Source of the DNA: Trichocoleus sp. FACHB-46
GTDB taxonomy: Bacteria > Cyanobacteriota > Cyanobacteriia > FACHB-46
Direction: 5' to 3'
Assembly (NCBI RefSeq): GCF_014695385.1
Contig: NZ_JACJOD010000011.1
Span: 62,001 to 126,000, forward strand
Length of the DNA: 64,000 nucleotides
Positions 26,962 to 35,724 of the stretch are shown piece after piece. The translations under genes were made by a program, and so were the position numbers. Below the pieces are notes generated by a model. That model was not told the origin of the DNA, made no database searches, and saw only the letters and a program-made list of their open reading frames with translations. Every line of letters begins with the position of its first letter. Position 1 is the first letter of the stretch.

Positions 26962-27969
26962 TCAAAGTAACTTCACCAAAGAATCATCATAGATTTTATT
27001 GACATCCACTACAACGGGAGTTAGGTTCATATCTTTGGCAGTTTTGGCTGCAAACTTCAGACTGTCAAAGACATTTCTAGGATGTTGAGGGTTAAAGACA
27101 ATCTTCTTGTTGTCTTCAATGCCGAATAACTTGACTCCCCCCACTTGTTGTGCGGCTTCTTCCGGAGTAACGTTGAGCCGCTTGGCTACAATAGCGATCG
27201 CTTTTTCATCTTTCTGCTGGACCAGCGTTACTGCTTTGTCGATCGCTTTCAGGTAGGCTAAAATTTCAGCTCTCTTGGTTTGAATCACCTTCTCCTTGGC
27301 GATCAAACCATCAGGAACAATATTGCTGTCTTTGCTAGTAAACAGAATCTTGCCGCCGCCTTGCTTTGCTGCCTTGGCCATCCAAGGATCATAAGTTACG
27401 GCAACATCAACTTTTTTGGCGGCAAATGAAGCAGCAGCATTAGCGGCTGAAGTATCAACAATCTTGATGTCCTTCTCTGTTAACCCGCCTTTTTCTAAAT
27501 AGCGTCGTAGTAGTAACACTTCAAACAAAAGATTTTCCCGAGCTACGGTTTTACCCTTTAAATCAGAGGGTTGACTAATGTCACGACCAATAATGCCGTC
27601 AGAGCCATCTGAATAGTCAAAGAGCATTAATAGTTTAATGGAAGTGTCGCGCTGAGCCAATGGCACTAAGTCAGGAACTCCCGTCAAAGCTAGATCAACT
27701 TTGTTGGCTAATAAAGCAGTATTAGGGTCGCTTTGGGTGGGGAAGAAAACCTCCTTAACTTCAATGCCCTCTGCTTTAAACAGATTCAAATCTGTCGCGA
27801 CATATTGGGCAGCAAATCCTGGCCAAGGAGGAACCCCAACAATCAAAGGCTGATTAGCAACAGAATTGGTTTGAGGTTGGGAACTACAAGCAATTGGCAA
27901 GCACAAGGCCAATGAAAATAAAAAGAATAGAAAGCCTGTTCGATAGCGATTAAGCATACTTCTGAACAT
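26962..27969 (-). CDS. ABC substrate-binding lipoprotein, NMT1/SsuA-like
   Basis: 335 residues with a lipoprotein signal (hydrophobic 11-27, Cys in LPIACSS) and an NMT1/THI5-like type-2 binding fold: IVGVPPWPGFAAQYVA, LANKVDLALTGVPDL, DLKGKTVARE and VDVAVTYDPWMAKA. The family includes binders of nitrate, sulfonates, taurine, pyrimidines and related small N- or S-compounds. AGGAA lies six nt before the ATG. With the neighbouring ATPase and permease it completes a single ABC importer; the acetamidase next door suggests a nitrogenous substrate, which is inference. Confidence 0.9.
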   Translation of the reverse strand: MFRSMLNRYRTGFLFFLFSLALCLPIACSSQPQTNSVANQPLIVGVPPWPGFAAQYVATDLNLFKAEGIEVKEVFFPTQSDPNTALLANKVDLALTGVPDLVPLAQRDTSIKLLMLFDYSDGSDGIIGRDISQPSDLKGKTVARENLLFEVLLLRRYLEKGGLTEKDIKIVDTSAANAAASFAAKKVDVAVTYDPWMAKAAKQGGGKILFTSKDSNIVPDGLIAKEKVIQTKRAEILAYLKAIDKAVTLVQQKDEKAIAIVAKRLNVTPEEAAQQVGGVKLFGIEDNKKIVFNPQHPRNVFDSLKFAAKTAKDMNLTPVVVDVNKIYDDSLVKLL

Positions 27970-28120
27970 ACTTAATTCCTGGTAAGTACCTGAACTTAGT
28001 TAATCATCATCCTACTTCCGGACTGTGTGATCCTTAAGCATTTGTGGCTGGCTGGTTTGCTCTAAGTTTATCTAAGCTATTGTTTAACTGATTCAGTGCT
28101 TGTCCCTGTGGGGTGGATCA

Positions 28121-29278
28121 ATGACAGAACATCAGCATGACTCTGATCAAGACTCATCTGCCTATGCAATGGAATTCTGTCGAGATCCGGAAGTCGCCAA
28201 ACTGGATATCTTGGCGATCGCTGAGACTGTGCGAGATGCGGGAAACCTGCATGTCCTTAAAGCCACACCTAACACCTGTTTCTGGGGCTTTTTTGATCAG
28301 TCTTTGCCCCCAGTCCTCACGATCAACTCCGGGGACATTGTTTATGTGGAAGCCTTGACTCATCAAGCGGGAGGAGCACCCGATTTGATGATGGACCAAG
28401 GTGTGCGGGATGTCTACGAACAAGTCAGCGATCGCGGTCCAGGCTTACACATCATGACAGGGCCGATCGCGGTGAAAGATGCTGAGCCAGGAGACACACT
28501 AGTCGTCAGAATTTTGAAGACCACGCCGCGTCTGCCTTATGGAGCCAACATTGCCGCTCATTGGGGCTACCTGTACAACAGCTTCCGCAAAGAGCGCATT
28601 ACTGTTTACAAACTAGATACTGAATCGGGATTGGCCCAACCTGCCTTTGCTTACGACTTCAGAGAGCGCCCGTTGTATAACCAACCGGGATTGATAGTGC
28701 CGCCCGTAGCCACCCACCGCGAGCCGATCAAAACCCATGTTGCTATTCCTCTACGACCTCACTTCGGCATTATGGGGGTGGCTCCTCCGCAGAAGGGTCG
28801 CGTCAATAGCGTTCCCCCTGGACCTTTTGGTGGCAATATCGATAACTGGCGCATGGGAGCAGGGGCTACGGTTTACTATCCCGTGTTTACGCCCGGAGCC
28901 AACTTCTTTGTTGGGGACCCTCACATGGGGCAAGGAGATGGCGAAATTTCAGGCACCGCGATCGAAGCATCAATGAATGCTTGGCTGCAAATCTCGCTCT
29001 TGAAAGACTTTCCCATCGGCAGCCCTCTCCTGGAAACTCAATCCCACTGGATTACCCACGGCTTTCACGATGATCTCAACCAAGCGGTGCTCCAGTGTGC
29101 CGATCAAATGCTGGACTTCTTACAAACCAAGCGTAAGATGACTGCTGACGAAGCTTATGCCCTCATGTCAGTTGCGGTAGACTTCGGGATTACTCAAGTC
29201 GTGAATCAGCGACGAGGCTGTCACGCTGCACTCCCCAAACAGCTATTTTTACCAACACCTGATCTACCTGAAGTTTAA
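28121..29278 (+). CDS. Acetamidase/formamidase family protein
   Basis: 385 residues of the FmdA/AmdA family, which hydrolyses formamide or acetamide to ammonia and the acid. Diagnostic parts are GDIVYVEALTHQAGG, GPIAVKDAEPGDTLVV, FGIMGVAPP, PPGPFGGNIDNW and GDPHMGQGDGEISGTAIE; the HMGQGDGE block is the family hallmark. ATG at 28121 has GGTGGA about six nt upstream. It lies divergent from the ABC binding protein and about 3 kb from the amide-type sensor kinase, so uptake, sensing and hydrolysis of an amide could be linked. Cytosolic. Confidence 0.92.
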   Translation: MTEHQHDSDQDSSAYAMEFCRDPEVAKLDILAIAETVRDAGNLHVLKATPNTCFWGFFDQSLPPVLTINSGDIVYVEALTHQAGGAPDLMMDQGVRDVYEQVSDRGPGLHIMTGPIAVKDAEPGDTLVVRILKTTPRLPYGANIAAHWGYLYNSFRKERITVYKLDTESGLAQPAFAYDFRERPLYNQPGLIVPPVATHREPIKTHVAIPLRPHFGIMGVAPPQKGRVNSVPPGPFGGNIDNWRMGAGATVYYPVFTPGANFFVGDPHMGQGDGEISGTAIEASMNAWLQISLLKDFPIGSPLLETQSHWITHGFHDDLNQAVLQCADQMLDFLQTKRKMTADEAYALMSVAVDFGITQVVNQRRGCHAALPKQLFLPTPDLPEV

Positions 29279-29419
29279 GTTACAGGCTCGCGCTGCATAA
29301 AAACTCGAAGCATTTTCTAAATTGTTTTTTAGAACACACTTTGGGGAACGCTGAGAGGCGAAGAAGGCGGTAAAACGTCGAAAAAAACGCAAAAAACTTG
29401 TCGAAATTGGAGTTTCCCT

Positions 29420-29806
29420 GTGCTCGAATACATTACTTTGCCTAATACGCTACCTCCTGTTGCGCCTTACTCTCACGCAGTTCGAGCGGGTGACTTTCTG
29501 TTTGTCACAGGTCAATTATCTGAAGACCCTGAAACTGGAGAGATTGTGCGAGGTCCGATTGCGGAGCAAACTAAGCAAGTCATGGAGAATCTAAAATTAG
29601 TTTTGGAGCATGCTGGTACAGGTCTAGACAAAGTGGTAATGAGTCGGATTTTTATTACTGATTTTCGGGAATATCAAACTGTCAATGAAATTTATTCGGC
29701 TTACTTTCCAGCTAATCGCTTACCGAGCCGAACCACAGTCGGAGTGATTGGATTGGCAGGGTTAGGTGATGTGGAAATTGATTTAATTGTTTATTGCGGT
29801 GATTAG
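29420..29806 (+). CDS. Rid family (YjgF/YER057c) protein, Arg-less type
   Basis: 128 residues, GTG start with GGAG eight nt upstream. Clear Rid fold: APYSHAVRAGDFLFVTGQL, then QVMENLKLVLEHAG, then LPSRTTVGVIGL. Canonical RidA enzymes deaminate reactive enamines/imines using the Arg equivalent to E. coli Arg105, within VARLPKD. Here the aligned stretch reads VIGLAGLGD, with Gly at that place, which puts the protein among the non-canonical Rid subfamilies whose functions are less clear. It follows the amidase by 141 nt on the same strand and could act in the same nitrogen pathway. Confidence 0.88.
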   Translation: MLEYITLPNTLPPVAPYSHAVRAGDFLFVTGQLSEDPETGEIVRGPIAEQTKQVMENLKLVLEHAGTGLDKVVMSRIFITDFREYQTVNEIYSAYFPANRLPSRTTVGVIGLAGLGDVEIDLIVYCGD

Positions 29807-31311
29807 GTGGCGATGGCGGGTTGGAGCGGTAACTTGAGGCAAAATTCTGCTCCTCGGCCTGATTGTGAGACGCACCAAAGTGCCCCTTGATGAGTTTCTG
29901 TCACAATCTGCTGGCTGAGAGCAAGCCCGATTCCAGTTCCTTTCCCCGTCGGTTTAGTGGTAACAAAAGGTTCAAAGAGTCGAGCTTTTACTTCATCGCT
30001 GATTCCGGGACCGTTATCAGCAATCGAAACAGTGATTGTGCTTGTATCTTCTGCTTTGGTGCGAATGGTAATTCTGGGAAGTAGGCAAGAATTGTCGGTG
30101 CAATTCTGAGTAGTGCGATCGCTACTTCTCAAAGCATCAATAGCATTACTCAAAAGATGCATAAAAACTTGATTAATTTGACCTGGATGGCATTCAATCA
30201 AGGGTAAATTGCTGTACTCTTTGATGATTTGAATCCCTGGAAAGCCACCCGCTGGTTTCAGGCGATGCTGCAAGAGTAACAATGTGTTGTCGAGGCTCTG
30301 ATGAATATTGGCTCGTCGCATGCAGGCATCATCGGGTCGAGAAAAGCTGCGTAAAGATAAAACAATGGATTGGATTCGCTTAACCCCAACCGCTAGCGAA
30401 GTTAAAACCTTGGGAAGATCCTGAACTAAGAATTCGAGGTCAGCCAGTTTGATTTGTTGTTGAATCTCTAGCTCAGGTTGCGGGTGGTACTTTTGGTAGA
30501 GCGCTAATAGGTTGAGTAAATTGTGGCTATACTCCCTCACATGCCCCAAATTACCATAGATGAAGTTGACAGGATTGTTAATTTCTTGAACAATACCTGT
30601 CACTAATTGACCCAGGCTAGACATTTTCTCAGTTTGAATCAGTTGCGCCTGGGTTTGTTTCAGCTCAACTAACATCGTTTCCAGTTGCTGCGCTTGTTGT
30701 TGTGCCGCTGCCGTCGCTGCCTCGCGCTGCTGAAACAGTTCTGCGTGACTTAAATCAATAGCTAGTTGTTCGGCTTCGCTCTCTGATTGATATTGGCTCA
30801 CGACTGCATCTAAGGTTTCTAGGAGCCTGGTAGAAGCAGCGCTCAGAATCGCTTGCAAATGGGGATTTTCTAAAGTTAGTTCTGCGGCTGGAGCCGTCGC
30901 GATCGCTCGCACCTGATAAATGTAGTCGCGTACTTGTTGGTCTAGATTCAACGGTGGCTCAAAATACATCGTTTGCAGAGCCGGAGACAAACGCCCTGGC
31001 AGTTTCAGTCTGGCATCCCCTTTTAGCAACCCTTGATGAGACTGCTCCATCAACGCGAGCGCTGATAGTAAGACAGACTGCAACCGAGTCCGCTCAGCTT
31101 CATCACGACTGCAAACTAGTTGCAAAGCGAACAAAGCTGTCCGTTGAGAGAGCATCCGCTGGCGACCGCTTACATTCACCACTGCCGCATTAATCTCTCG
31201 GCTGGTACTAAGCTGCTCTAAATCGAAACTGTTGCCAAAACTGAACACAGACAATAACTCCAAATGAAGTAACTTGTGAGAAACATCAGGATTCACAGAT
31301 GCATTATTCAT
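29803..31311 (-). CDS. Soluble sensor kinase-like protein lacking the phospho-acceptor His
   Basis: 502 residues. Residues about 30-180 resemble the PilJ/NarX-type helical sensing module (NVSGRQRMLSQRTALFALQL), here without membrane helices. A coiled coil follows, then a transmitter clearly paralogous to those of the kinases at 19.3 and 22.2 kb. In the H-box the residue that is His in both paralogues (GVAHEINNP, GIAHEINNP) is Gln242 (GIVQEINNP, codon CAA). The ATP-binding part looks intact: HLLSNAIDAL, DNGPGISDEV and GKGTGIGLALS. It is thus predicted not to autophosphorylate conventionally; it may act as an ATP-binding partner or trans-acting subunit. It overlaps the Rid gene tail to tail by 4 nt. 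Confidence 0.9.
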   Translation of the reverse strand: MNNASVNPDVSHKLLHLELLSVFSFGNSFDLEQLSTSREINAAVVNVSGRQRMLSQRTALFALQLVCSRDEAERTRLQSVLLSALALMEQSHQGLLKGDARLKLPGRLSPALQTMYFEPPLNLDQQVRDYIYQVRAIATAPAAELTLENPHLQAILSAASTRLLETLDAVVSQYQSESEAEQLAIDLSHAELFQQREAATAAAQQQAQQLETMLVELKQTQAQLIQTEKMSSLGQLVTGIVQEINNPVNFIYGNLGHVREYSHNLLNLLALYQKYHPQPELEIQQQIKLADLEFLVQDLPKVLTSLAVGVKRIQSIVLSLRSFSRPDDACMRRANIHQSLDNTLLLLQHRLKPAGGFPGIQIIKEYSNLPLIECHPGQINQVFMHLLSNAIDALRSSDRTTQNCTDNSCLLPRITIRTKAEDTSTITVSIADNGPGISDEVKARLFEPFVTTKPTGKGTGIGLALSQQIVTETHQGALWCVSQSGRGAEFCLKLPLQPAIAT

Positions 31312-31777
31312 GACCTTTCTGCACTCAATTACCTCTGTGAAACGATGAGCCTAGGCTAAACAGTTTGAGCACCCTAATTTCACCGAAAAGGTGATTAAAC
31401 CAATGGTAAAAACCTACTACTTGTTACCTCTGTGACCTAATGATGAGCTTTTTGGTCCTACCTTAGAGATGACAGGCAGCGAAGAGCTAAATGTGTTTTT
31501 GAATACTAAAACTATGAACTGAATAATCCGACAATATCGTGTCTTTTTATACTTGATTGCACTAACTTTGTGATCAAACTAAGAATTCTGGTGGCGATGG
31601 CGGTCATTCGGATGAATTTAATACTGAAGTAGAAAAATTTGCAAGATTGCTGAGCTTGAGGTTCAACAAATCCTCACAAAACTCGCGGTGAATAAACAGC
31701 TTTGTTGATCCCTCTATTGTCAAGTTGGTTTTGACTGCTAATATGTGGGGATCAGTTCCCTTTGTGGTCAGATTGGC
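31312..31777. other. Intergenic region of about 465 nt
   Basis: Divergent spacer between the His-less kinase and the ArsR gene. I see no gene. A small hairpin (CACC, loop GAAAA, GGTG) is at 31381-31393 and a promoter-like element lies at its right end. Confidence 0.55.
31717..31744 (+). promoter_or_regulatory. Predicted sigma70-type promoter of the ArsR gene
   Basis: TTGTCA (31717-31722), a 16-nt spacer and TAATAT (31739-31744) form a near-consensus pair. Transcription would start near 31751, which excludes the upstream GTG at 31745 and supports ATG 31778 or 31787 as the ArsR start. Confidence 0.55.
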
Positions 31778-32155
31778 ATGAAGTTAATGCAGCCCGTACC
31801 GCAAGAAGTGATGCAGCAAATTGCTGAGTACTTCAGTATCTTGAGTGAGCCAATGCGTCTACGAATCTTGAACTTGTTGCGCGATGGTGAGAAATGCGTA
31901 CAAGATTTGGTCGAGGCTACGGAAACTAGTCAAGCTAATGTTTCTAAGCACCTAAAGGTGATGCTGCAAGCAGGAATCTTGAGCCGACGGACTGAGGGAA
32001 CTTCGGCCTACTACAGCATCGAAGATGACCTGATTTTTGAGCTTTGTAACTTAGTTTGCGATCGCCTCGCCACCCGGATTGAGCAACAAGCTCACTACTT
32101 CCGCACCTTTGGTCTAGCTGAGCAGTCCATCAGCGTCAGCACTCCTGAACATTAG
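31778..32155 (+). CDS. ArsR-family transcriptional regulator
   Basis: About 125 residues; winged helix-turn-helix of the ArsR/SmtB superfamily. YFSILSEPMRLRILNLLRDGEKCVQDL leads into the recognition helix region TSQANVSKHLKVM (only the core residues SQANVSKHL are diagnostic) and the wing RTEGTSAYYSI. The classical ELCVCD metal box is not present as such, though single Cys residues occur in EKCVQDL, ELCNLVC; the inducer cannot be assigned. ATG 31778 is favoured because a likely promoter -10 lies at 31739-31744; ATG 31787 is also possible. No obvious target gene adjoins it. Confidence 0.85.
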   Translation: MKLMQPVPQEVMQQIAEYFSILSEPMRLRILNLLRDGEKCVQDLVEATETSQANVSKHLKVMLQAGILSRRTEGTSAYYSIEDDLIFELCNLVCDRLATRIEQQAHYFRTFGLAEQSISVSTPEH

Positions 32156-32177
32156 GCCAAAACACGAAATCAGAGTA

Positions 32178-32819
32178 CTAGAGCGGGAAGTCTCTGGCAA
32201 AGCTTTGGCGCGTAAAAGGTTGCTCGAGAAGTAAGCCTTCACCCCCTAACGTTTCTAGCAGTTCGCCATTGACGGAGAGCCAAACTTTAGCATCGGCCTG
32301 GAGACTGGTGGCGGTGTAAAGGACTTGCGCCACTCGACCCGTCATGGAGGCGCTGCCGCCCCCTTGAGTAAACTCCTCTGAGAAGTCAATATGAATACCG
32401 TCTGGCTCCACGGTTAGGCTGCGAAGTTTCGTGCCTTGAGGCAGGGTCGTGGCGATCGCAGTATCTCCCGCCTTAGGGCCAGCCAACAATTCAGCAAAGG
32501 CGGCTTTCAGAGCGGCTTCTGGCTGCAAGTCAGTCTGTAAAGCTGTCTGATTGGGTACAGTTTCTAGTCCTTTGCCTGTGTCTTGAAGCCAATAGGGGCG
32601 GGCTAATTCTTCTTGAGCAGGCTGAGCGACTTGGGTTTGCGGCGGTTTGGTAGTGGAAAAATCTGTAGAGTTGGTGGCATTGGGCATCCGGGTGGCGAGG
32701 TCCGGTTGAGAGGTTTGCCAAGCCAGCCAAGCGGCTCCTCCCCCTGCTGCCATAATCAAGGCTGACAAGCCCGCAATTAGACCGACGGAAACTGGACGGG
32801 TCCGAGATTGGTCTTCCAT
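32178..32819 (-). CDS. GerMN-domain membrane-anchored protein
   Basis: 213 residues: short cytoplasmic tail, one membrane helix at about 12-32, an extracytoplasmic linker, and a GerMN domain from about residue 95 on (TTLPQGTKLRSLTVEPDG, then IHIDFSEEF and SMTGRVAQVLYTATSL). GerMN domains are found in spore-germination and cell-envelope proteins and are thought to mediate protein or peptidoglycan contacts; the role in cyanobacteria is not established. It is upstream of nothing on its strand; the DUF2993 gene lies 131 nt before it in the same direction. Confidence 0.85.
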   Translation of the reverse strand: MEDQSRTRPVSVGLIAGLSALIMAAGGGAAWLAWQTSQPDLATRMPNATNSTDFSTTKPPQTQVAQPAQEELARPYWLQDTGKGLETVPNQTALQTDLQPEAALKAAFAELLAGPKAGDTAIATTLPQGTKLRSLTVEPDGIHIDFSEEFTQGGGSASMTGRVAQVLYTATSLQADAKVWLSVNGELLETLGGEGLLLEQPFTRQSFARDFPL

Positions 32820-32950
32820 AGGAAGCTCCTGTTGAAAGGTTAGTAGTGTGGTAAATGCACTACCAGAGCTGATGACGGTAACAACCCACCAAAGTCAGAT
32901 GGTGAAGTCCGAGTGACTACAAAAGCATACCCAAGTTTTTCGCCCAATCT

Positions 32951-33757
32951 CTAGTTTGATGGGGTGGCAGGAGAAGCTGGAGGTGTTTCAGCGCGGACAA
33001 AAGCGACAATATCGATCTGTTGCTCTGGCACTACCTTTAATTGTAGGACTCGTGCCGTTACTGCTGGCCCAGCTAATTGGTCAAGGTCAAACCGCTCCGT
33101 GACCCCCTTGGCGATCGGGTCGAGGATTTCCTGGGGCACTGCTTCCCCATTCACACTAATGCGTGGCTCTACTAATTGCAATCGCTTCCCAGCCACAACT
33201 GCTAGACCCGACTCGACGGTAATTTGCAATCGATCGCTTTGCCCCTGTTCTTGCAATTCCGCCTTGGCCCGAATGCGATTGTTGGGCAGCAACTCCACCT
33301 GCGGGTTGAGAAAGTCGTAGCGTTGTACTTGCTGGGCTTCCGAGTCCTCTAAGGCGCTAGCCCCCAAATCCCGCAAACGTTTGGTCACTGTAGGGGAACT
33401 GAGGGCGCGATTAATATCTGCTTGGGTCAAAACCAGATGCACCCCTGCTTGCAAAGGGCGATCGAGCTTCAGACCTTTGCCGCCACCACGAGGGTTGATG
33501 TCAATCGGATCGGTTTCAACGTCTAATGCTGCAATCCGAAATTCTGACAGGGGAAACAAGCCTCGACCGGCAATCCTCACCTTTTCTGCCTTGCCCTGGA
33601 CGATTTGGTAACTGGGGGCGTTATCAACTCGGACTTGCAACTGCTCCACTGACTTAAATTGCGATCGCACGGCATTTTCAGCTACGCGATCGAGCACTAA
33701 GCCTGCGGGTGAAACCAGAGCAATCAGGCTCGACAGAAAAATGGTGAGGAATTCCAT
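32951..33757 (-). CDS. DUF2993 (LmeA-like) envelope protein
   Basis: 268 residues with an N-terminal hydrophobic segment (1-20) and a DUF2993 body: AENAVRSQFKSVEQLQVRV, SYQIVQGKAEKVRIAGRGLF and the repeated beta-strand pattern that follows, with VLTQADINRALSS near residue 112. DUF2993 proteins are predicted secreted lipid-binding proteins (the actinobacterial LmeA is involved in lipomannan maintenance). In cyanobacteria they are common and uncharacterised. It sits upstream of the GerMN gene in the same direction, with a spacer large enough for a separate promoter. Confidence 0.87.
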   Translation of the reverse strand: MEFLTIFLSSLIALVSPAGLVLDRVAENAVRSQFKSVEQLQVRVDNAPSYQIVQGKAEKVRIAGRGLFPLSEFRIAALDVETDPIDINPRGGGKGLKLDRPLQAGVHLVLTQADINRALSSPTVTKRLRDLGASALEDSEAQQVQRYDFLNPQVELLPNNRIRAKAELQEQGQSDRLQITVESGLAVVAGKRLQLVEPRISVNGEAVPQEILDPIAKGVTERFDLDQLAGPAVTARVLQLKVVPEQQIDIVAFVRAETPPASPATPSN

Positions 33758-33789
33758 AACAAGTCCGGAGTTGAGGAGGTGCGACCGAC

Positions 33790-33872
33790 CTAACCCCCAG
33801 CCCCCTCCCTACTAAGGAAGGAGAGCCAGAGTCAAAGCCCCTCTCCGCGTCGGGGAGGAGTTGGGGAGGGGT
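33790..33872. repeat. G/C-rich inverted-repeat element (CCCCTCTCC/GGGGAGG type)
   Basis: About 80 nt of alternating pyrimidine-rich and purine-rich blocks (CCCCCTCCCT, AGGAAGGAG, CCCCTCTCCGCGTCGGGGAGG, GGGGAGGGG) that can fold into several overlapping hairpins. It fills the gap between proS and the DUF2993 gene. Elements of this look are scattered in many cyanobacterial genomes. It could also terminate transcription upstream of proS. Confidence 0.7.
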
Positions 33873-33876
33873 CTTG

Positions 33877-35682
33877 CTAGGAGCAGGCGGCGTTTACCCA
33901 TTGCTGAATCGTAGACACCACTTCGGTAAGTGGGAGTTCCTGAACTGTTTTGGTTGACCGTTGCACCACTTCCACTTTGCCGTCTTTTATCGATTTGCCT
34001 GTGACGATGCGGTAAGGAATTCCAATCAAGTCAGCATCTTTGAATTTGACCCCAGCTCGCTCATTCCGGTCATCCAGTAAGGTGTCGATGCCTGCTTGGT
34101 TCAACTCAGAGTAAAGCGTTTCAGCCGCTTTCACTTGCTCGGCATCATTCACATTAGGAATCACCACGATCGCTTGGTAAGGCGCGATCGCCACAGGCCA
34201 AATAATGCCATCTTTGTCGTAGGATTGCTCGACCGCAGCTTGAGCCACACGAGAAACGCCCACGCCATAGCAACCCATGATCAACGGTGCTTCTTCGCCT
34301 TGCTCGTTGGTGTAGGTGGCTCCCATCGCCTTGGAATACTTGGTGCCGAGTTGGAAGATATGCCCCGCCTCGATGCCACGAGCGCTTTGCAGCGTTTGGC
34401 TAGGGTCATGCACCGCGCGATCGCCGAGTTTGGCTTTTCGCAAATCGACCACGAGTTTGGGCAACTGGAACTGATCGCCCCAATTTGCCCCCACTACGTG
34501 ATAACCAGATTCGTTGGCTCCGGTGACAAAGTTTTTCAGCTCGGCTACGGTCGGATCAACCAACCGCAAAAACTTAGGTGCTAAATTCTTCTCAGAGTGG
34601 ATGTAGGTATCGGCAATATCAGGAGCAATGTAACCCAAAGGCAATGCTTGAGTCGCCCACTTAGCTTGAGCCGTAGCATCTGGAACGGTGAGCGCGATTA
34701 CAGTTTTGGCTCCGAACTGCCCTGCTTGCCGCACCAGTTCGTTCTGCAGTTTGACCTCGTTTACTTCCTGGTCACCACGAATGTTAATCAGAACCAAGAC
34801 GGTAGTGCCATTGTCATAAACCGCTTGGTACAAGACGTTTTTGACGATTTGGGTAGGGGAGCACTTGAGGAACTGACAGAGCTTGTCGATCGTGTCCGTG
34901 CCCGGAGTTTCACGCTTCTCGTAGGTTGTGAAAGCCGAAGGTTCAGCATCCGCAGGCAACGACACAGCTTTCTCTACGTTGGCCGCGTACTTGCCATCTT
35001 CGGTGTAGAGCACCTCGTCTTCGCCCGCTTCCGCTAGAATCATAAACTCATTGGAGCCAGAACCCCCGATCGCGCCAGAGTCTGCTTCCACAGACCGGAA
35101 AGCCAACCCACAGCGCCGGAACATATTGCTATAAGCCTGGTGCATGGCCTGATAGGTTTCTTTCAGGCTGTCCTCAGTCGCGTGGAAAGAATAGCCATCC
35201 TTCATGATGAACTCGCGCCCCCGCATCAAGCCAAAGCGAGGCCGAATTTCATCGCGGAACTTGGTCTGAATTTGATAGAGATGAGTAGGCAATTGGCGAT
35301 AGGAGCGAATCATCTCGCGAGCTACCGTGGTGATCACCTCTTCATGGGTGGGGCCGAGTCCCATTTCCCGCTCTTGGCGATCGACCAACGAAAACATAAT
35401 GCCTTCGGCCTTGGTGTAGGTATCCCAGCGCCCCGATTCTTGCCACAACTCAGCAGGTTGCAATTGCGGCAATAAGCATTCCTGTGCTCCCGTCGCGTTC
35501 ATTTCTTCGCGCACAATTTGGGAGACTTTTTGCAGCACTCGCCACATCAGCGGTAAATAGGCATAGATCCCGCTACCAATCCGCCGGATATATCCTGCCC
35601 GCAACAACAATTTATGACTGGGGATTTCCGCTTCCGCCGGATCTTCCCGCAGTGTGACAAAGAGCATTTGAGACAGGCGCAT
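33877..35682 (-). CDS. proS: Prolyl-tRNA synthetase
   Basis: 601 residues, bacterial-type class II ProRS. Motif 1/2/3 regions are visible: [36 protein letters not shown] reduced here to its core [12 protein letters not shown], and [14 protein letters not shown] at motif 3. The inserted editing domain lies between motifs 2 and 3 (about 230-400, containing the YLEK/INS-like stretch), and the C-terminal anticodon-binding domain follows. It charges tRNA-Pro in the cytosol. It is preceded by a 42-nt gap from the Cys-rich gene. Confidence 0.96.
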   Translation of the reverse strand: MRLSQMLFVTLREDPAEAEIPSHKLLLRAGYIRRIGSGIYAYLPLMWRVLQKVSQIVREEMNATGAQECLLPQLQPAELWQESGRWDTYTKAEGIMFSLVDRQEREMGLGPTHEEVITTVAREMIRSYRQLPTHLYQIQTKFRDEIRPRFGLMRGREFIMKDGYSFHATEDSLKETYQAMHQAYSNMFRRCGLAFRSVEADSGAIGGSGSNEFMILAEAGEDEVLYTEDGKYAANVEKAVSLPADAEPSAFTTYEKRETPGTDTIDKLCQFLKCSPTQIVKNVLYQAVYDNGTTVLVLINIRGDQEVNEVKLQNELVRQAGQFGAKTVIALTVPDATAQAKWATQALPLGYIAPDIADTYIHSEKNLAPKFLRLVDPTVAELKNFVTGANESGYHVVGANWGDQFQLPKLVVDLRKAKLGDRAVHDPSQTLQSARGIEAGHIFQLGTKYSKAMGATYTNEQGEEAPLIMGCYGVGVSRVAQAAVEQSYDKDGIIWPVAIAPYQAIVVIPNVNDAEQVKAAETLYSELNQAGIDTLLDDRNERAGVKFKDADLIGIPYRIVTGKSIKDGKVEVVQRSTKTVQELPLTEVVSTIQQWVNAACS

Positions 35683-35724
35683 AGGTTCCCCTTCCAGACC
35701 GGAGATTATTATCTCATTAACCGC

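Noticed and set aside
25871-28120. NtcA-type sites (GTA, eight bases, TAC) before the ABC and amidase genes
   Set aside because: I found no copy with the right spacing; GTAAGTAC near 27980 has only two bases between the half-sites.
34096-35475. Several 110-160-codon plus-strand frames inside proS
   Set aside because: All lie antisense within a well-supported synthetase gene and show no domain or ribosome-binding site of their own.
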